From positions 1-28,218 of the forward strand of contig OMIS01000046.1 in assembly GCA_900299155.1 (NCBI GenBank): DNA of 28,218 nt, given 5' to 3'. This stretch comes from a bacterium. GTDB taxonomy: Bacteria; Patescibacteriota; Microgenomatia; UBA1400; PJMF01. This document shows, piece after piece, positions 7,864-14,775 of the stretch; within the stretch, counting starts at the first letter, position 1; each line of letters starts with the position of its first letter. The position numbers were made by a program, and so were the translations under genes. The notes under the pieces are model-generated. The model saw only the letters and a program-made list of their open reading frames with translations, did not search any database and was not told where the DNA came from.

Positions 7864-8952
7864 TTAAAACTGCTCCAAGAATCTCATATCGCCACTGTAG
7901 AGCAAGCGAATATCATCGATATGCAATCCAGGTTTGAGTGTATACGTCCGCTCCACTCCCCAGCCAAAGGCAAATCCAGTATATTCTTCAGGATCAATCC
8001 CGCCTGCTTTCAAGACGTTTGGGTGCACCATACCTGCGCCACCCACTTCATGCCAGCCAGATTTACAGAACTTACACTTGTTCTCTCCTACTTTGCCTGT
8101 GCCCATACAAATATGACAAGAGAAGTCTACTTCAAATGAAGGCTCGGTGAATTGAAAGTGAAATGGTCTAATGCGTGATTTTGTGCCAGGACCATAAAAC
8201 TCACGAGCGAAATAATCCAAAGTACCTTTGAGATGTTGAATCGTGATGCCCTTATCTACAACCAGGCCTTCAAATTGATGGAACATCTGAGTGTGGGTTG
8301 CATCTTGCTGACGGCGGTAACACCGAGCAATATTGATCATTCTGATGGGAGGAGTACTATTCAACCGCTCCATTTCTCGAACCTGGCCATTGGAAGTATG
8401 GGTGGTCAGCACCATCTTACCGCCCACTAAGCTGGGGTGTCGCTTGCGGGGGTTATTGGCATCATACTCTACAGGCTTGGTGGTGTCTGGTACATCCACG
8501 AAAAATGTTTCCCACTCATCGCGTGCTGGGTGATCTGGTGGCATGTTGAGACTTTCAAAAACATACCAGTCCCAGTCAACTTCAGGATATCTGACCCGGG
8601 TAAAACCGACTTTTTCAAAAATTCTAGTAATCTCAGCCATGGCTTGAGAAATTGGATGGACATGTCCAACAGCTGGCTTTTTACCTGGCATGGTTACATC
8701 CACCCAGTTTGTGCTTGCCCCAACAGTTTTTTCACGCTCAAGTACCGTTGCTTCCAGCTGAGTTCGAACTTCATTGATGAGCTGTCCAGCAGTTTTACGA
8801 TCTTCAGGTGCTAAGCTGGGCAACACTCTGGCAAGTTGGTTAAATAAGCCTTTTTTGCCTAAGTATTTTGTGCGAACATCCACACCTGGTGCTTCTGCAG
8901 TAAGTTGCTGTACTAGATCTTGGATGGCGGTTTGTAGTTCACTAATGGTCAT
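7864..8952 (-). CDS. pheS: Phenylalanyl-tRNA synthetase alpha subunit
   Basis: A class II synthetase catalytic subunit of about 362 residues. The N-terminal coiled coil is short. Motif 2 is visible around RMINIARCYRRQQDATHTQMFHQFEG, broken here as RCYRRQ then FHQFEG, and motif 3 as GFAFGWGVER near the C-terminus. A CxxC...CxxC insertion (CHIC and CKFC) just before GWHEVGGAGMVHP probably binds zinc, as in many PheS proteins. The start is either ATG 8952 or a TTG three codons upstream at 8961. ATG is chosen on codon preference, but the TTG would sit 9 nt from a TAAAAT box, similar to other leaderless-looking starts nearby. It is followed at 11 nt by pheT. Confidence 0.95.
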   Translation of the reverse strand: MTISELQTAIQDLVQQLTAEAPGVDVRTKYLGKKGLFNQLARVLPSLAPEDRKTAGQLINEVRTQLEATVLEREKTVGASTNWVDVTMPGKKPAVGHVHPISQAMAEITRIFEKVGFTRVRYPEVDWDWYVFESLNMPPDHPARDEWETFFVDVPDTTKPVEYDANNPRKRHPSLVGGKMVLTTHTSNGQVREMERLNSTPPIRMINIARCYRRQQDATHTQMFHQFEGLVVDKGITIQHLKGTLDYFAREFYGPGTKSRIRPFHFQFTEPSFEVDFSCHICMGTGKVGENKCKFCKSGWHEVGGAGMVHPNVLKAGGIDPEEYTGFAFGWGVERTYTLKPGLHIDDIRLLYSGDMRFLEQF

Positions 8953-8970
8953 AAGTTCCAAACGGTTATC

Positions 8971-8976
8971 ATTTTA
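8971..8976 (-). promoter_or_regulatory. Possible -10 box for pheST
   Basis: TAAAAT on the minus strand lies 9 nt before the alternative TTG start and 18 nt before the ATG of pheS. No good -35 is visible. It is located downstream of the rplT terminator, where a separate promoter for pheST would be needed. Confidence 0.35.
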
Positions 8977-9054
8977 TTGTAGCAGCCTGTACGCAGTCCT
9001 GACAGTGCTTGCCAGTATTACTATACTTGAGTTCGCATCAGTAGCTGTTCTCAA
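8974..9054 (-). CDS. Candidate 26-codon ORF between rplT terminator and pheS
   Basis: An AGAGGAG SD (9063-9069) lies 8 nt before a TTG codon that opens a 26-codon frame (starting LRTATDANSSIVIL) ending in TAA, which overlaps the pheS -10 box. It occupies the place of pheM in the enterobacterial operon. However, it lies after the terminator and contains no phenylalanine codons, so pheM-type attenuation is not supported. It may be a chance SD-TTG pair. Confidence 0.25.
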   Translation of the reverse strand: MRTATDANSSIVILASTVRTAYRLLQ

Positions 9055-9075
9055 ATAACGTGCTCCTCTTTTATT

Positions 9076-9103
9076 AAAAAACCCCGCTGTTTGGGCGGGG
9101 TTT
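9076..9103 (-). terminator. Intrinsic terminator of infC-rpmI-rplT
   Basis: AACCCCGC (9080-9087) pairs perfectly with GCGGGGTT (9095-9102) across a 7-nt loop, followed on the minus strand by a run of T. It is placed 22 nt after rplT and before pheS. Confidence 0.9.
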
Positions 9104-9125
9104 CTGGTTCAATCTAACTAAGAAT

Positions 9126-9479
9126 TTACTTCCCCACCTGCTTCACGAGCTTGGTAAAGGCGGTAAAATCTGCAATAGCTAATTCACTGAGCATTTTGCG
9201 GTTCAAAGCCACTTGTGCATCTTTAAGTTGTTTGATGAATCTTGAGTAAGATACAGTTTGGTCAACTTGAGCTAATGCTGCATTGATGCGCAAAATCCAG
9301 AGTGAGCGCATATCGCGTTTGCGTAACTTACGGCCGATGTATGCATACATACCAGAGTGCATGTAGGCTTCATGAGCACGTTTGTAGAGTCTGTGATTTG
9401 CACCACGAAAACCCTTATTATGTTTAAGGACTTTTTTGTGTCTTGCGCGGCGGGTTGTGCCGGTTTTTGTTCTTGGCAT
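9126..9479 (-). CDS. rplT: 50S ribosomal protein L20
   Basis: A 117-residue, highly basic r-protein that binds 23S rRNA early in large-subunit assembly. The family signature is plain: RARHKKVLKHNKGFRGANH in the N-terminal extension, then YAYIGRKLRKRDMRSLWI and INAA in the globular part. The length is typical. An AAAGGA SD precedes the ATG. It is the third gene of infC-rpmI-rplT, 18 nt after rpmI, and is followed by a strong terminator. L20 autoregulates this operon in several bacteria; no leader structure for that was identified here. Confidence 0.97.
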   Translation of the reverse strand: MPRTKTGTTRRARHKKVLKHNKGFRGANHRLYKRAHEAYMHSGMYAYIGRKLRKRDMRSLWILRINAALAQVDQTVSYSRFIKQLKDAQVALNRKMLSELAIADFTAFTKLVKQVGK

Positions 9480-9497
9480 AGTTTCCTTTAAATGACC

Positions 9498-9701
9498 TTA
9501 GGCTAGGCCGAGCATTCGTTTAACTTTGAGTGCCCATTTTCCTTTAACTTGAATTGGTTTTCTGTACGCGCGGATAGCTTTTTTGGACTTAATACGGCGG
9601 CGGTGACGCATGTTTTGTGCGCGGCGCAGTACTTTTCCAGTAGCAGTAATTTTGAAGCGTTTTGCAACACCTGAACGAGTTTTTTGTTTGAATTTTTTCA
9701 T
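9498..9701 (-). CDS. rpmI: 50S ribosomal protein L35
   Basis: A 67-residue basic protein with the L35 pattern: KQKTRSGVAKRFKITATGKV at residues 5-24, followed by RRAQNMRHRRR. It binds the large ribosomal subunit. Its ATG lies 3 nt after the infC stop, and the usual infC-rpmI-rplT order is preserved. The SD would lie inside the end of infC (GAGCAAGAG), so translation is probably coupled. Confidence 0.96.
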   Translation of the reverse strand: MKKFKQKTRSGVAKRFKITATGKVLRRAQNMRHRRRIKSKKAIRAYRKPIQVKGKWALKVKRMLGLA

Positions 9702-9704
9702 ACG

Positions 9705-10271
9705 TTACTCTTGCTCTTGTTTTTTATGTTTTTTTGCTGGCATGAGTTGTGCCTGCAATTTATTGCCTAGTAATTTAGGTTCAGACTCGACTACTGAATA
9801 TTCGTCTGCAGCCTGAATGACTCGACTGAACATTTCGTACCCAAACTCTTTTTTAGTGATCTCTCTGCCCTTAAATTGTAATGACAGACGTACTTTATCA
9901 CCATCTTTCAAAAAGTTAAGTACCTTATTCAGTCTCGCTTCAAAGTCTCCTTCACCCATAAATGGAGTAAATCGGACCTCTTTGGTATCTTGAGCTTTGG
10001 CGCGTTTGCGACTTTCAGCTTCTTTTTGTTGTATCTGGTATTTGTACTTACTGATATCGATGATCTTAGCCACAGGAGGCTGAGCTTGTTCGTTGATCAT
10101 GACCAAGTCTTTGCTTACTTCTTGAGCTCTACCCATGGCTTCAGAAGTAGACATAACTCCAATCATCTCGCCAAACTCATTAAGCACCCGAAGTTCAGGT
10201 ACTCGAATTTGGTGATTGGCAGTCACCCAGACTTTTTGTTGTTTTACTTTAACAGGTCGTTTACGAATCAC
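9705..10271 (-). CDS. infC: Translation initiation factor IF-3
   Basis: A 188-residue IF-3 that binds the 30S subunit and checks start-codon pairing. The N-domain holds NHQIRVPELRVLNEFGE. The linker is Lys/Arg-rich, and the C-domain carries EVRFTPFMGEGDFEARLNK and VRLSLQFKGREIT. The C-terminal tail is basic. The first codon in the best frame is GTG at 10269-10271, followed directly by ATT. Non-ATG starts are common in infC (E. coli uses ATT), so the exact initiator is uncertain. No SD is visible. TATAAA and TAATAC hexamers lie within 20 nt upstream, consistent with a very short leader. Confidence 0.96.
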   Translation of the reverse strand: MIRKRPVKVKQQKVWVTANHQIRVPELRVLNEFGEMIGVMSTSEAMGRAQEVSKDLVMINEQAQPPVAKIIDISKYKYQIQQKEAESRKRAKAQDTKEVRFTPFMGEGDFEARLNKVLNFLKDGDKVRLSLQFKGREITKKEFGYEMFSRVIQAADEYSVVESEPKLLGNKLQAQLMPAKKHKKQEQE

Positions 10272-10424
10272 AGAGTATTAGTACTTTATACAAATATCAA
10301 GACTACGTATTATATCTTGAAGTATCGAAAATTGCAAAGTGATAAATATGTATACCAGAAGCTGTGTAAATAGCGCGGTAAAAAACTCCTATACCTCCCT
10401 CTGGCTGCATTTCCAAGAGTACGG

Positions 10425-10430
10425 TATAAT
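10425..10430 (+). promoter_or_regulatory. -10 box of tRNA-Val
   Basis: A perfect TATAAT lies 10 nt before the mature 5' end of tRNA-Val, so the precursor leader would be only a few nucleotides. The -35 region is poor. Confidence 0.6.
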
Positions 10431-10440
10431 TCACCTGCTT

Positions 10441-10514
10441 GATCGATTAGCTCAGTTGGTTAGAGCGCCACATTGACATTGTGGAGGCCATAGGTTCGAG
10501 TCCTATATCGATCA
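10441..10514 (+). tRNA. tRNA-Val (anticodon GAC)
   Basis: A complete 74-nt cloverleaf. The acceptor GATCGAT pairs with ATCGATC, the D-stem is GCTC/GAGC, the anticodon stem is CCACA/TGTGG with loop TTGACAT, and the T-arm is ATAGG-TTCGAGT-CCTAT. The discriminator is A. The genome does not encode CCA (the next bases are CAA), so CCA must be added by a nucleotidyltransferase. Confidence 0.96.
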
Positions 10515-10616
10515 CAAACTTGTCTGCATCCCTTTACGCTCATCATATTTCTACATAAATTTTATAAAAAGTTCAAATAACACATATACCTAGCGATTTT
10601 AGCTATATGTACTCTC

Positions 10617-10645
10617 TTGTATGTTTCACTGAATATATTTATAGT
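10617..10645 (+). promoter_or_regulatory. Sigma-70-type promoter of the 10675 gene
   Basis: TTGTAT (10617-10622), an exact 17-nt spacer and TATAGT (10640-10645). The expected start near 10652 gives a leader of about 23 nt containing the AAGGA SD. Confidence 0.6.
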
Positions 10646-10674
10646 TACTATTAGTAGATATTTAACAAGGATAT

Positions 10675-11688
10675 ATGGCTCAAAAAACAGCAGGTAGTAA
10701 AGTAGGTCTATTGATAGTGGCAGTTCTGGTACTAGTACTGGTAGGTACAGTATACGTCAAAGCAGATGGTGGCTCTTCATCTGAAAAGATAAGTTCAATA
10801 CAAAAAAAATATAATTTATTTTTGTCTCCTCGCCAAGAATTCGAAGTAGCTGTTGATAGAACTGCAGCAGTTTCATCATTATATGCAGAATATAAAAGTG
10901 ATGTTACTTCAAGAATTACGCTCCCTACAGGTGTGACTGAAACAGTAGATAATAATGTAAATGGCTATTTAACTGGTACAAGTACTGGGGATCTGATGAA
11001 GGGTGAAATGAGAATTTCTAGTGATCTTGATCCATCTAAAGAAGTGATTGTTGAAATGATTACTTCAGAAAAAACTAACTATATTAAAGGACCACAGACC
11101 CAATCAAAGTGGTTGAAAATTGATAATAGTGATCTAGAAAAAAAGGATGAGGAATCACCTAATGATGCATCATTGTATGGATTTGATATCCTAGGGAGTA
11201 TTTTTAGTGAAGATAAGGCTTTATGGAAGGCAATTGATAAAAATTCAATTGAATACCAAGGCGAAGACAAAAGAAATAACAAAACATATAAAAAATTCAA
11301 AGTTGAAATTGGAAATAGCGAGTATATTAAAGCATTAGAGTCTAATCCAGATGCATCTAAAAAATCTATTGAAGAAGATAAAAAGATTCTTTCATCAGCA
11401 AAATTAACTGCAACTTTTGAGATTGATGCAACTGCAAAGTATATTACCAAGATGGTGATTGAAGCTAAAAACTTAAAGCAAATAGTCCCAGAACAACTTG
11501 CGGCGGCAGGCATCAGCACGCAGCATGACCTTAAGATGGTAGTAGATATGTCCCGATTTAATGTAGCAACAGATGTTACGATTCCTAGTGACAACGAAAT
11601 TCTACAGACTGATAAGAATGTGAAAGGAGTTTCAATTGGAAATACAACATACATTCAGAGGTTTATGATGGGACAGTATCAACAGTAA
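10675..11688 (+). CDS. Exported, membrane-anchored protein of unknown function
   Basis: A 337-residue protein with a short basic head, one hydrophobic span (about residues 10-29, VGLLIVAVLVLVLVGTVYV) and a long polar extracytoplasmic part rich in Lys, Asp and Ser. No lipobox cysteine follows the span, so it is more likely an anchored or signal-peptide protein than a lipoprotein. The middle and C-terminal parts alternate short strand-like segments with charged turns (TFEIDATAKYITKMVIEAK), reminiscent of LolA/LppX-like folds, but this is a guess from pattern. An AAGGA SD fixes the ATG. It has its own promoter and ends at a strong hairpin terminator. The gene is visibly richer in A and T than the ribosomal genes upstream. 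Confidence 0.8.
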   Translation: MAQKTAGSKVGLLIVAVLVLVLVGTVYVKADGGSSSEKISSIQKKYNLFLSPRQEFEVAVDRTAAVSSLYAEYKSDVTSRITLPTGVTETVDNNVNGYLTGTSTGDLMKGEMRISSDLDPSKEVIVEMITSEKTNYIKGPQTQSKWLKIDNSDLEKKDEESPNDASLYGFDILGSIFSEDKALWKAIDKNSIEYQGEDKRNNKTYKKFKVEIGNSEYIKALESNPDASKKSIEEDKKILSSAKLTATFEIDATAKYITKMVIEAKNLKQIVPEQLAAAGISTQHDLKMVVDMSRFNVATDVTIPSDNEILQTDKNVKGVSIGNTTYIQRFMMGQYQQ

Positions 11689-11704
11689 AGTAATTACAAT
11701 AAAG

Positions 11705-11736
11705 CTGGCTGTCATGTACGTGGCAGCCAGTTTTTT
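11705..11736. terminator. Intrinsic terminator between convergent genes
   Basis: CTGGCTGTCA (11705-11714) pairs with TGGCAGCCAG (11721-11730) with one wobble, followed by six T on the plus strand. On the minus strand it follows the stop of the facing gene and has a weaker T-rich end, so it may serve both. Confidence 0.85.
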
Positions 11737-12403
11737 ATGCACCACCGTAGGTACTTGAGCGTTCATGGTGCATCATATCTTGCACAGTGCTGGTCTTCTC
11801 ATGAGCTAAGCCGCCAATTTGTAATCCAGGTTGCTTGCTTTTCTTCTTCTTTTTGCCGTTGGATGCTTTCATCCAAGTGCTTGCGCTTTTAATCTTTTGA
11901 CGAAGCAACATAATGAATGAGCGGAGTTTATGGAAAAAGTTTATGAAATACGTGCCACTTTGGCCTGGTTCAGTGACCTCGGTCATAAGTGTCATCTCAA
12001 CTTCTTTTTCAAACTTGGAAACGTCCTTAGCGAGGAGTTTTAACTCCGAGCGTAGCTGATCAATTTGCTTCTTCACTTCCCGCTCACGAGCATCAAAAAG
12101 TGCAGTTTGTTCTGTAGGATTTATCTGGTCATGCAGTTTTTTGCGCAGTGCTTCACGCTGTTTTTGCTTCAAGAGTTCTTCTTGTTGCTGCTTCATGAAA
12201 TCAGGAGAAATGTTATTGGAAAGATCTCCAAACTGGCCGCCAGTGCGTGCGAGCGCGTCACTGAATGGAGATTGTGCATCTGAAGCCCCACCTACTTGGG
12301 AGTAGGTATTCTGCTCAGTTTCAGCAAGAGCGCGAGCAAAAGGATTGATAGGCCCTTGTTTCGGCTTAGCAGGAGATGCTAGTGGTGGTTGTAATTGTGT
12401 CAT
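11735..12403 (-). CDS. Coiled-coil orphan, possibly DUF5660 family
   Basis: A protein of about 222 residues. The first 75 residues are polar and Pro/Ala/Gln-rich. A charged helical segment follows, with KQKQREALRKKLHDQI and a heptad-rich stretch at about 110-140 (REREVKKQIDQLRSELKLLAKDV region). Then comes the block GTYFINFFHKLRSFIMLLRQ with a downstream TWMK, and a basic KKKKKSK patch. From memory the layout resembles DUF5660 proteins reported from Microgenomates genomes, which I could not confirm. The ATG at 12403 is preferred over an in-frame TTG two codons earlier. An exact consensus promoter lies 42 nt upstream. No function is known. Abundant charged coil plus a basic tail could indicate nucleic-acid or membrane-surface association, but this is inference. 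Confidence 0.8.
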   Translation of the reverse strand: MTQLQPPLASPAKPKQGPINPFARALAETEQNTYSQVGGASDAQSPFSDALARTGGQFGDLSNNISPDFMKQQQEELLKQKQREALRKKLHDQINPTEQTALFDAREREVKKQIDQLRSELKLLAKDVSKFEKEVEMTLMTEVTEPGQSGTYFINFFHKLRSFIMLLRQKIKSASTWMKASNGKKKKKSKQPGLQIGGLAHEKTSTVQDMMHHERSSTYGGA

Positions 12404-12444
12404 GAGCAATTGTTACTACAAATGATCTTTAATTTGAGCAACAT

Positions 12445-12473
12445 ATTATAGGTTATTTTCCTATATTTGTCAA
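12445..12473 (-). promoter_or_regulatory. Exact consensus sigma-70 promoter
   Basis: On the minus strand TTGACA (12468-12473), a 17-nt spacer and TATAAT (12445-12450) match consensus at all twelve positions. Transcription would start near 12438, giving a 35-nt leader to the 12403 ATG. Confidence 0.85.
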
Positions 12474-12601
12474 TGACTGCACTCGACTAAACAACATACA
12501 TCTGAGGTTCAGCAAGTGAGATCTAAATAGACCTATAATATTTTATACATACCACAATGTAAAACTTCAGATCTGGTCTATTAGTTTAGCCTGGGAAGCA
12601 C

Positions 12602-13576
12602 TTAGTTTGCAAGCAGTGAATCCGCAACTTTTTGACGTAGGAGCGTCTGGCGGATCATATTGGTGTATTCTGATGAAGCACCATATTGAGCTTTTATTGA
12701 AGGATCTACCTTTTCATCAATATACTTGGTGACTTCTGCGTCAGAAACTTCCAGCTTTGCTGCTTCTGCGATTGCGTCAATTATGAAGACGAGTTGGATT
12801 CTACCCAGTGCAGACATCGCCATTTGTTGGGTGAGCTGCTCTTGAGACATGCCGCGGCGTTGTAGGTATTGTTCAAATGTCATCTGGATGGCTTGGAGTT
12901 GGCGTCCTAGTTGGTCCAGATCATACTCTACTTCATGACGAACCAAGAGTTCAGGGATTTGTGGTTTTACTGTCTCGAGTAAACCTTGGTAAATAGTTTG
13001 CAGAGTAATCTCTTTTTTCTGGTCATCTGTCAAAGGTTTTGGTGAGTGATCATGACCTTCGTGACCTGGCTCAACCTTGAGTTTGCCGTCTTTTTTGTCT
13101 TTTTCGTACTGTGCAGCTGCTTTTTTAATCTCAGCTTCACGAGCTTCAATTTCCTGCACTGCAGCTTTTTGTGCTTCCTTGACGGTTTTCTTGTAGTCAC
13201 CCAAGGTAATTTCTGGGCGTTCAGCAATCTGAGCTTCTACGACCCACTCCTGTCCCACTTCCAGAGATACTGCCTGGAATGAAGGCTGGGTTAATGGTTT
13301 TTTATCTGCTTTTTTTACGGCCTTAATATATGCTTCTGGGAGTACATCCTCAAGTGCGCGTTCAATAATTTGACCTGCACCAAGCATTTTTTCTGCTACA
13401 TCAGCAGGAACTTTGCCTTTTCTAAATCCTGCAATCTTCACAGTTCCAGCAATTTTGTTTCTGGCTTTTTCATATGCTGGCTTGGCAGTTTCCCAGGGGA
13501 TGGTAACTGTAATTTTGGTATTTGGTGCAATTAAAGCTGGTGCTTCTTGCTCTGGAGTTGTAGTTTTCTTTGGCAT
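12602..13576 (-). CDS. tig: Trigger factor lacking the PPIase domain
   Basis: A 324-residue ribosome-associated chaperone; full-length trigger factor is about 430. The N-terminal ribosome-binding domain holds the signature GFRKGKVP at residues 50-57 and a following family-typical block. Instead of the FKBP-like prolyl isomerase domain there is a charged helix and a short His-rich linker (GHEGHDH, 171-177). The C-terminal substrate-binding helical domain follows, with RHEVEYDLDQLGRQL and a QLVFIIDAIAEA segment. The start is set by ATG with a purine-rich AGAGAAAG upstream and a TATAAT 17 nt before it. Domain loss is also known in some other bacteria; chaperone activity does not require the PPIase. 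Confidence 0.92.
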   Translation of the reverse strand: MPKKTTTPEQEAPALIAPNTKITVTIPWETAKPAYEKARNKIAGTVKIAGFRKGKVPADVAEKMLGAGQIIERALEDVLPEAYIKAVKKADKKPLTQPSFQAVSLEVGQEWVVEAQIAERPEITLGDYKKTVKEAQKAAVQEIEAREAEIKKAAAQYEKDKKDGKLKVEPGHEGHDHSPKPLTDDQKKEITLQTIYQGLLETVKPQIPELLVRHEVEYDLDQLGRQLQAIQMTFEQYLQRRGMSQEQLTQQMAMSALGRIQLVFIIDAIAEAAKLEVSDAEVTKYIDEKVDPSIKAQYGASSEYTNMIRQTLLRQKVADSLLAN

Positions 13577-13589
13577 AAGTCTTTCTCTG

Positions 13590-13602
13590 GGGTATTATAC
13601 CC
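13590..13602 (-). promoter_or_regulatory. tig -10 box inside a palindrome
   Basis: The minus-strand TATAAT (13594-13599) sits within GGGTATTATACCC, a perfect inverted repeat with 6-bp arms. This could be a repressor site or coincidence. The leader to the tig ATG would be about 10 nt. Confidence 0.5.
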
Positions 13603-13666
13603 AAACTTCACAAGACAGGAAGCTGGAATTTTGATATGATACAACACTGTGGCTCAGGCCGATCGG

Positions 13667-13672
13667 TATAAT
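13667..13672 (+). promoter_or_regulatory. -10 box of the 13704 gene
   Basis: TATAAT lies 31 nt upstream of the ATG, and the leader includes a strong SD (AAAAGGAGG, 13692-13700). The -35 is not clear. The promoter is divergent from that of tig. Confidence 0.5.
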
Positions 13673-13703
13673 GACGGTACTGTGACTACATAAAAGGAGG
13701 GTC

Positions 13704-14525
13704 ATGACAGACCAATCAACATTATTACACGTTATCTGCGACTATAAAGCAGGTGGAATGGAGTTTGGTGAAATCACCAATAGACTCCAATATCACCTCG
13801 AAAAACCACACGCAGTTCGCATTCATCCTACTGAAGTTCCCCCACTTGATACCATGGCAATCGGTTTTGTAACCGCTCAATATGCTTTTGCCCCACATAA
13901 AGGCCGCATGGTTATTTATGGAAACGCTGCACCTCGCCGTGACAGTAGTAAAGCCATGAAGAACAACCAAGATCAAGGCATTAAGTATGCTCGCCTGAAA
14001 AATGGTGTTGAGATTATCAATGTTAACTCTGAGTATGCTTTTGGTTTTATCAAAAGTGAAATCGTTGAGTTCCGCAATATTTCATGCCCAGATGCTGGTT
14101 CTCAGTTCCGCTCAAGAGATTACTTCCCAGAGAGAGTGGCTAAAATCGTAAATGGTGACCGCTCAATCTTGACAGAAGAACTTTCAATTGCAGATATTCC
14201 AGAAATCCCACATGATGAAGTAGCCTGGACTGATGGCTTCGGCAACATCAAAACCACTATGCGCAAATCAGATCTTGAGAAACGCGGGCTTAAAAATGGC
14301 CAAAGTGTGCAAGTGATCTTGAATGGCGTGAGTATGCTTGGTGTGATCGCTACCGGCGGCTTTAGTGTAGACCGTGGTGTGTTGGCAGTAAACATCGGTT
14401 CATCTGGTTATGAAGATCCATTTGTGGAATTCTTCTTGCGTGTACACCACATGGCAGAAAAAACTGCTTCAGTGCGTTTTGACTACCCAGCTGGTGGTAC
14501 CAAGTTTGAGATTAAACCTCTATAA
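13704..14525 (+). CDS. SAM hydroxide adenosyltransferase-like protein (DUF62 family)
   Basis: A 273-residue protein with the two-domain layout of the SAM hydroxide adenosyltransferase/fluorinase family, whose members hydrolyse S-adenosylmethionine to adenosine and methionine. The opening strand with Asp13 (ICDYKAGGMEFGEI) matches the family's first active-site loop. The C-terminal barrel shows VAWTDGFGNIKTTM, close to the family 'D.FGN..TN' block. The middle section has GNAAPRRD where family members usually have a VDPGVG-type loop, and no clear PDNG motif is seen, so activity may have diverged. The start is fixed by one of the strongest SD sequences in the window. It is monocistronic, ending at its own terminator. 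Confidence 0.72.
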   Translation: MTDQSTLLHVICDYKAGGMEFGEITNRLQYHLEKPHAVRIHPTEVPPLDTMAIGFVTAQYAFAPHKGRMVIYGNAAPRRDSSKAMKNNQDQGIKYARLKNGVEIINVNSEYAFGFIKSEIVEFRNISCPDAGSQFRSRDYFPERVAKIVNGDRSILTEELSIADIPEIPHDEVAWTDGFGNIKTTMRKSDLEKRGLKNGQSVQVILNGVSMLGVIATGGFSVDRGVLAVNIGSSGYEDPFVEFFLRVHHMAEKTASVRFDYPAGGTKFEIKPL

Positions 14526-14568
14526 ATTTTGTTACATAACAAGCATAAGTAAAGCGTGCGAAAAATTG

Positions 14569-14608
14569 AAACCTGTCTCTGAGAACTATCTTGGAGGCAG
14601 GTTTTTTG
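14569..14608 (+). terminator. Intrinsic terminator after the DUF62-like gene
   Basis: AAACCTGTCTC (14569-14579) pairs with GAGGCAGGTTT (14594-14604) with one G-T wobble, followed by a T run to 14607. Confidence 0.85.
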
Positions 14609-14675
14609 TTGTGAAAACTGTAGAGAAGATACGTATATATCTGGCAGCTTCAGCTTTGATTTATCAAGCAAAACT

Positions 14676-14704
14676 TTGCTTTTTAGGGTATATATTGATA
14701 TACT
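14676..14704 (+). promoter_or_regulatory. Promoter of the small-orphan cluster
   Basis: TTGCTT (14676-14681), a 17-nt spacer and TATACT (14699-14704). The start would be near 14711, upstream of a GAGAGGA SD-like element at 14726-14732. Confidence 0.55.
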
Positions 14705-14775
14705 ATGGTGTAGTGTAAACCCATTGAGAGGATCTTAAGCCAGTTAATCCTGAAATAACATCTCGTCTTGCTGAA

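Noticed and set aside
9076..9103. PheM-type attenuator for pheST
   Set aside because: The hairpin is upstream of the short ORF and simple in form; no antiterminator and no Phe codons are visible, so it is called as the rplT terminator.
11079..11654. Long antisense frame in the exported orphan (191 codons)
   Set aside because: It is a shadow of the AT-rich gene on the other strand, which has promoter, SD and terminator.
14410..14718. Plus-strand 102-codon frame after the DUF62-like gene
   Set aside because: It begins inside that gene in another frame and runs through its terminator; the composition is not protein-like.
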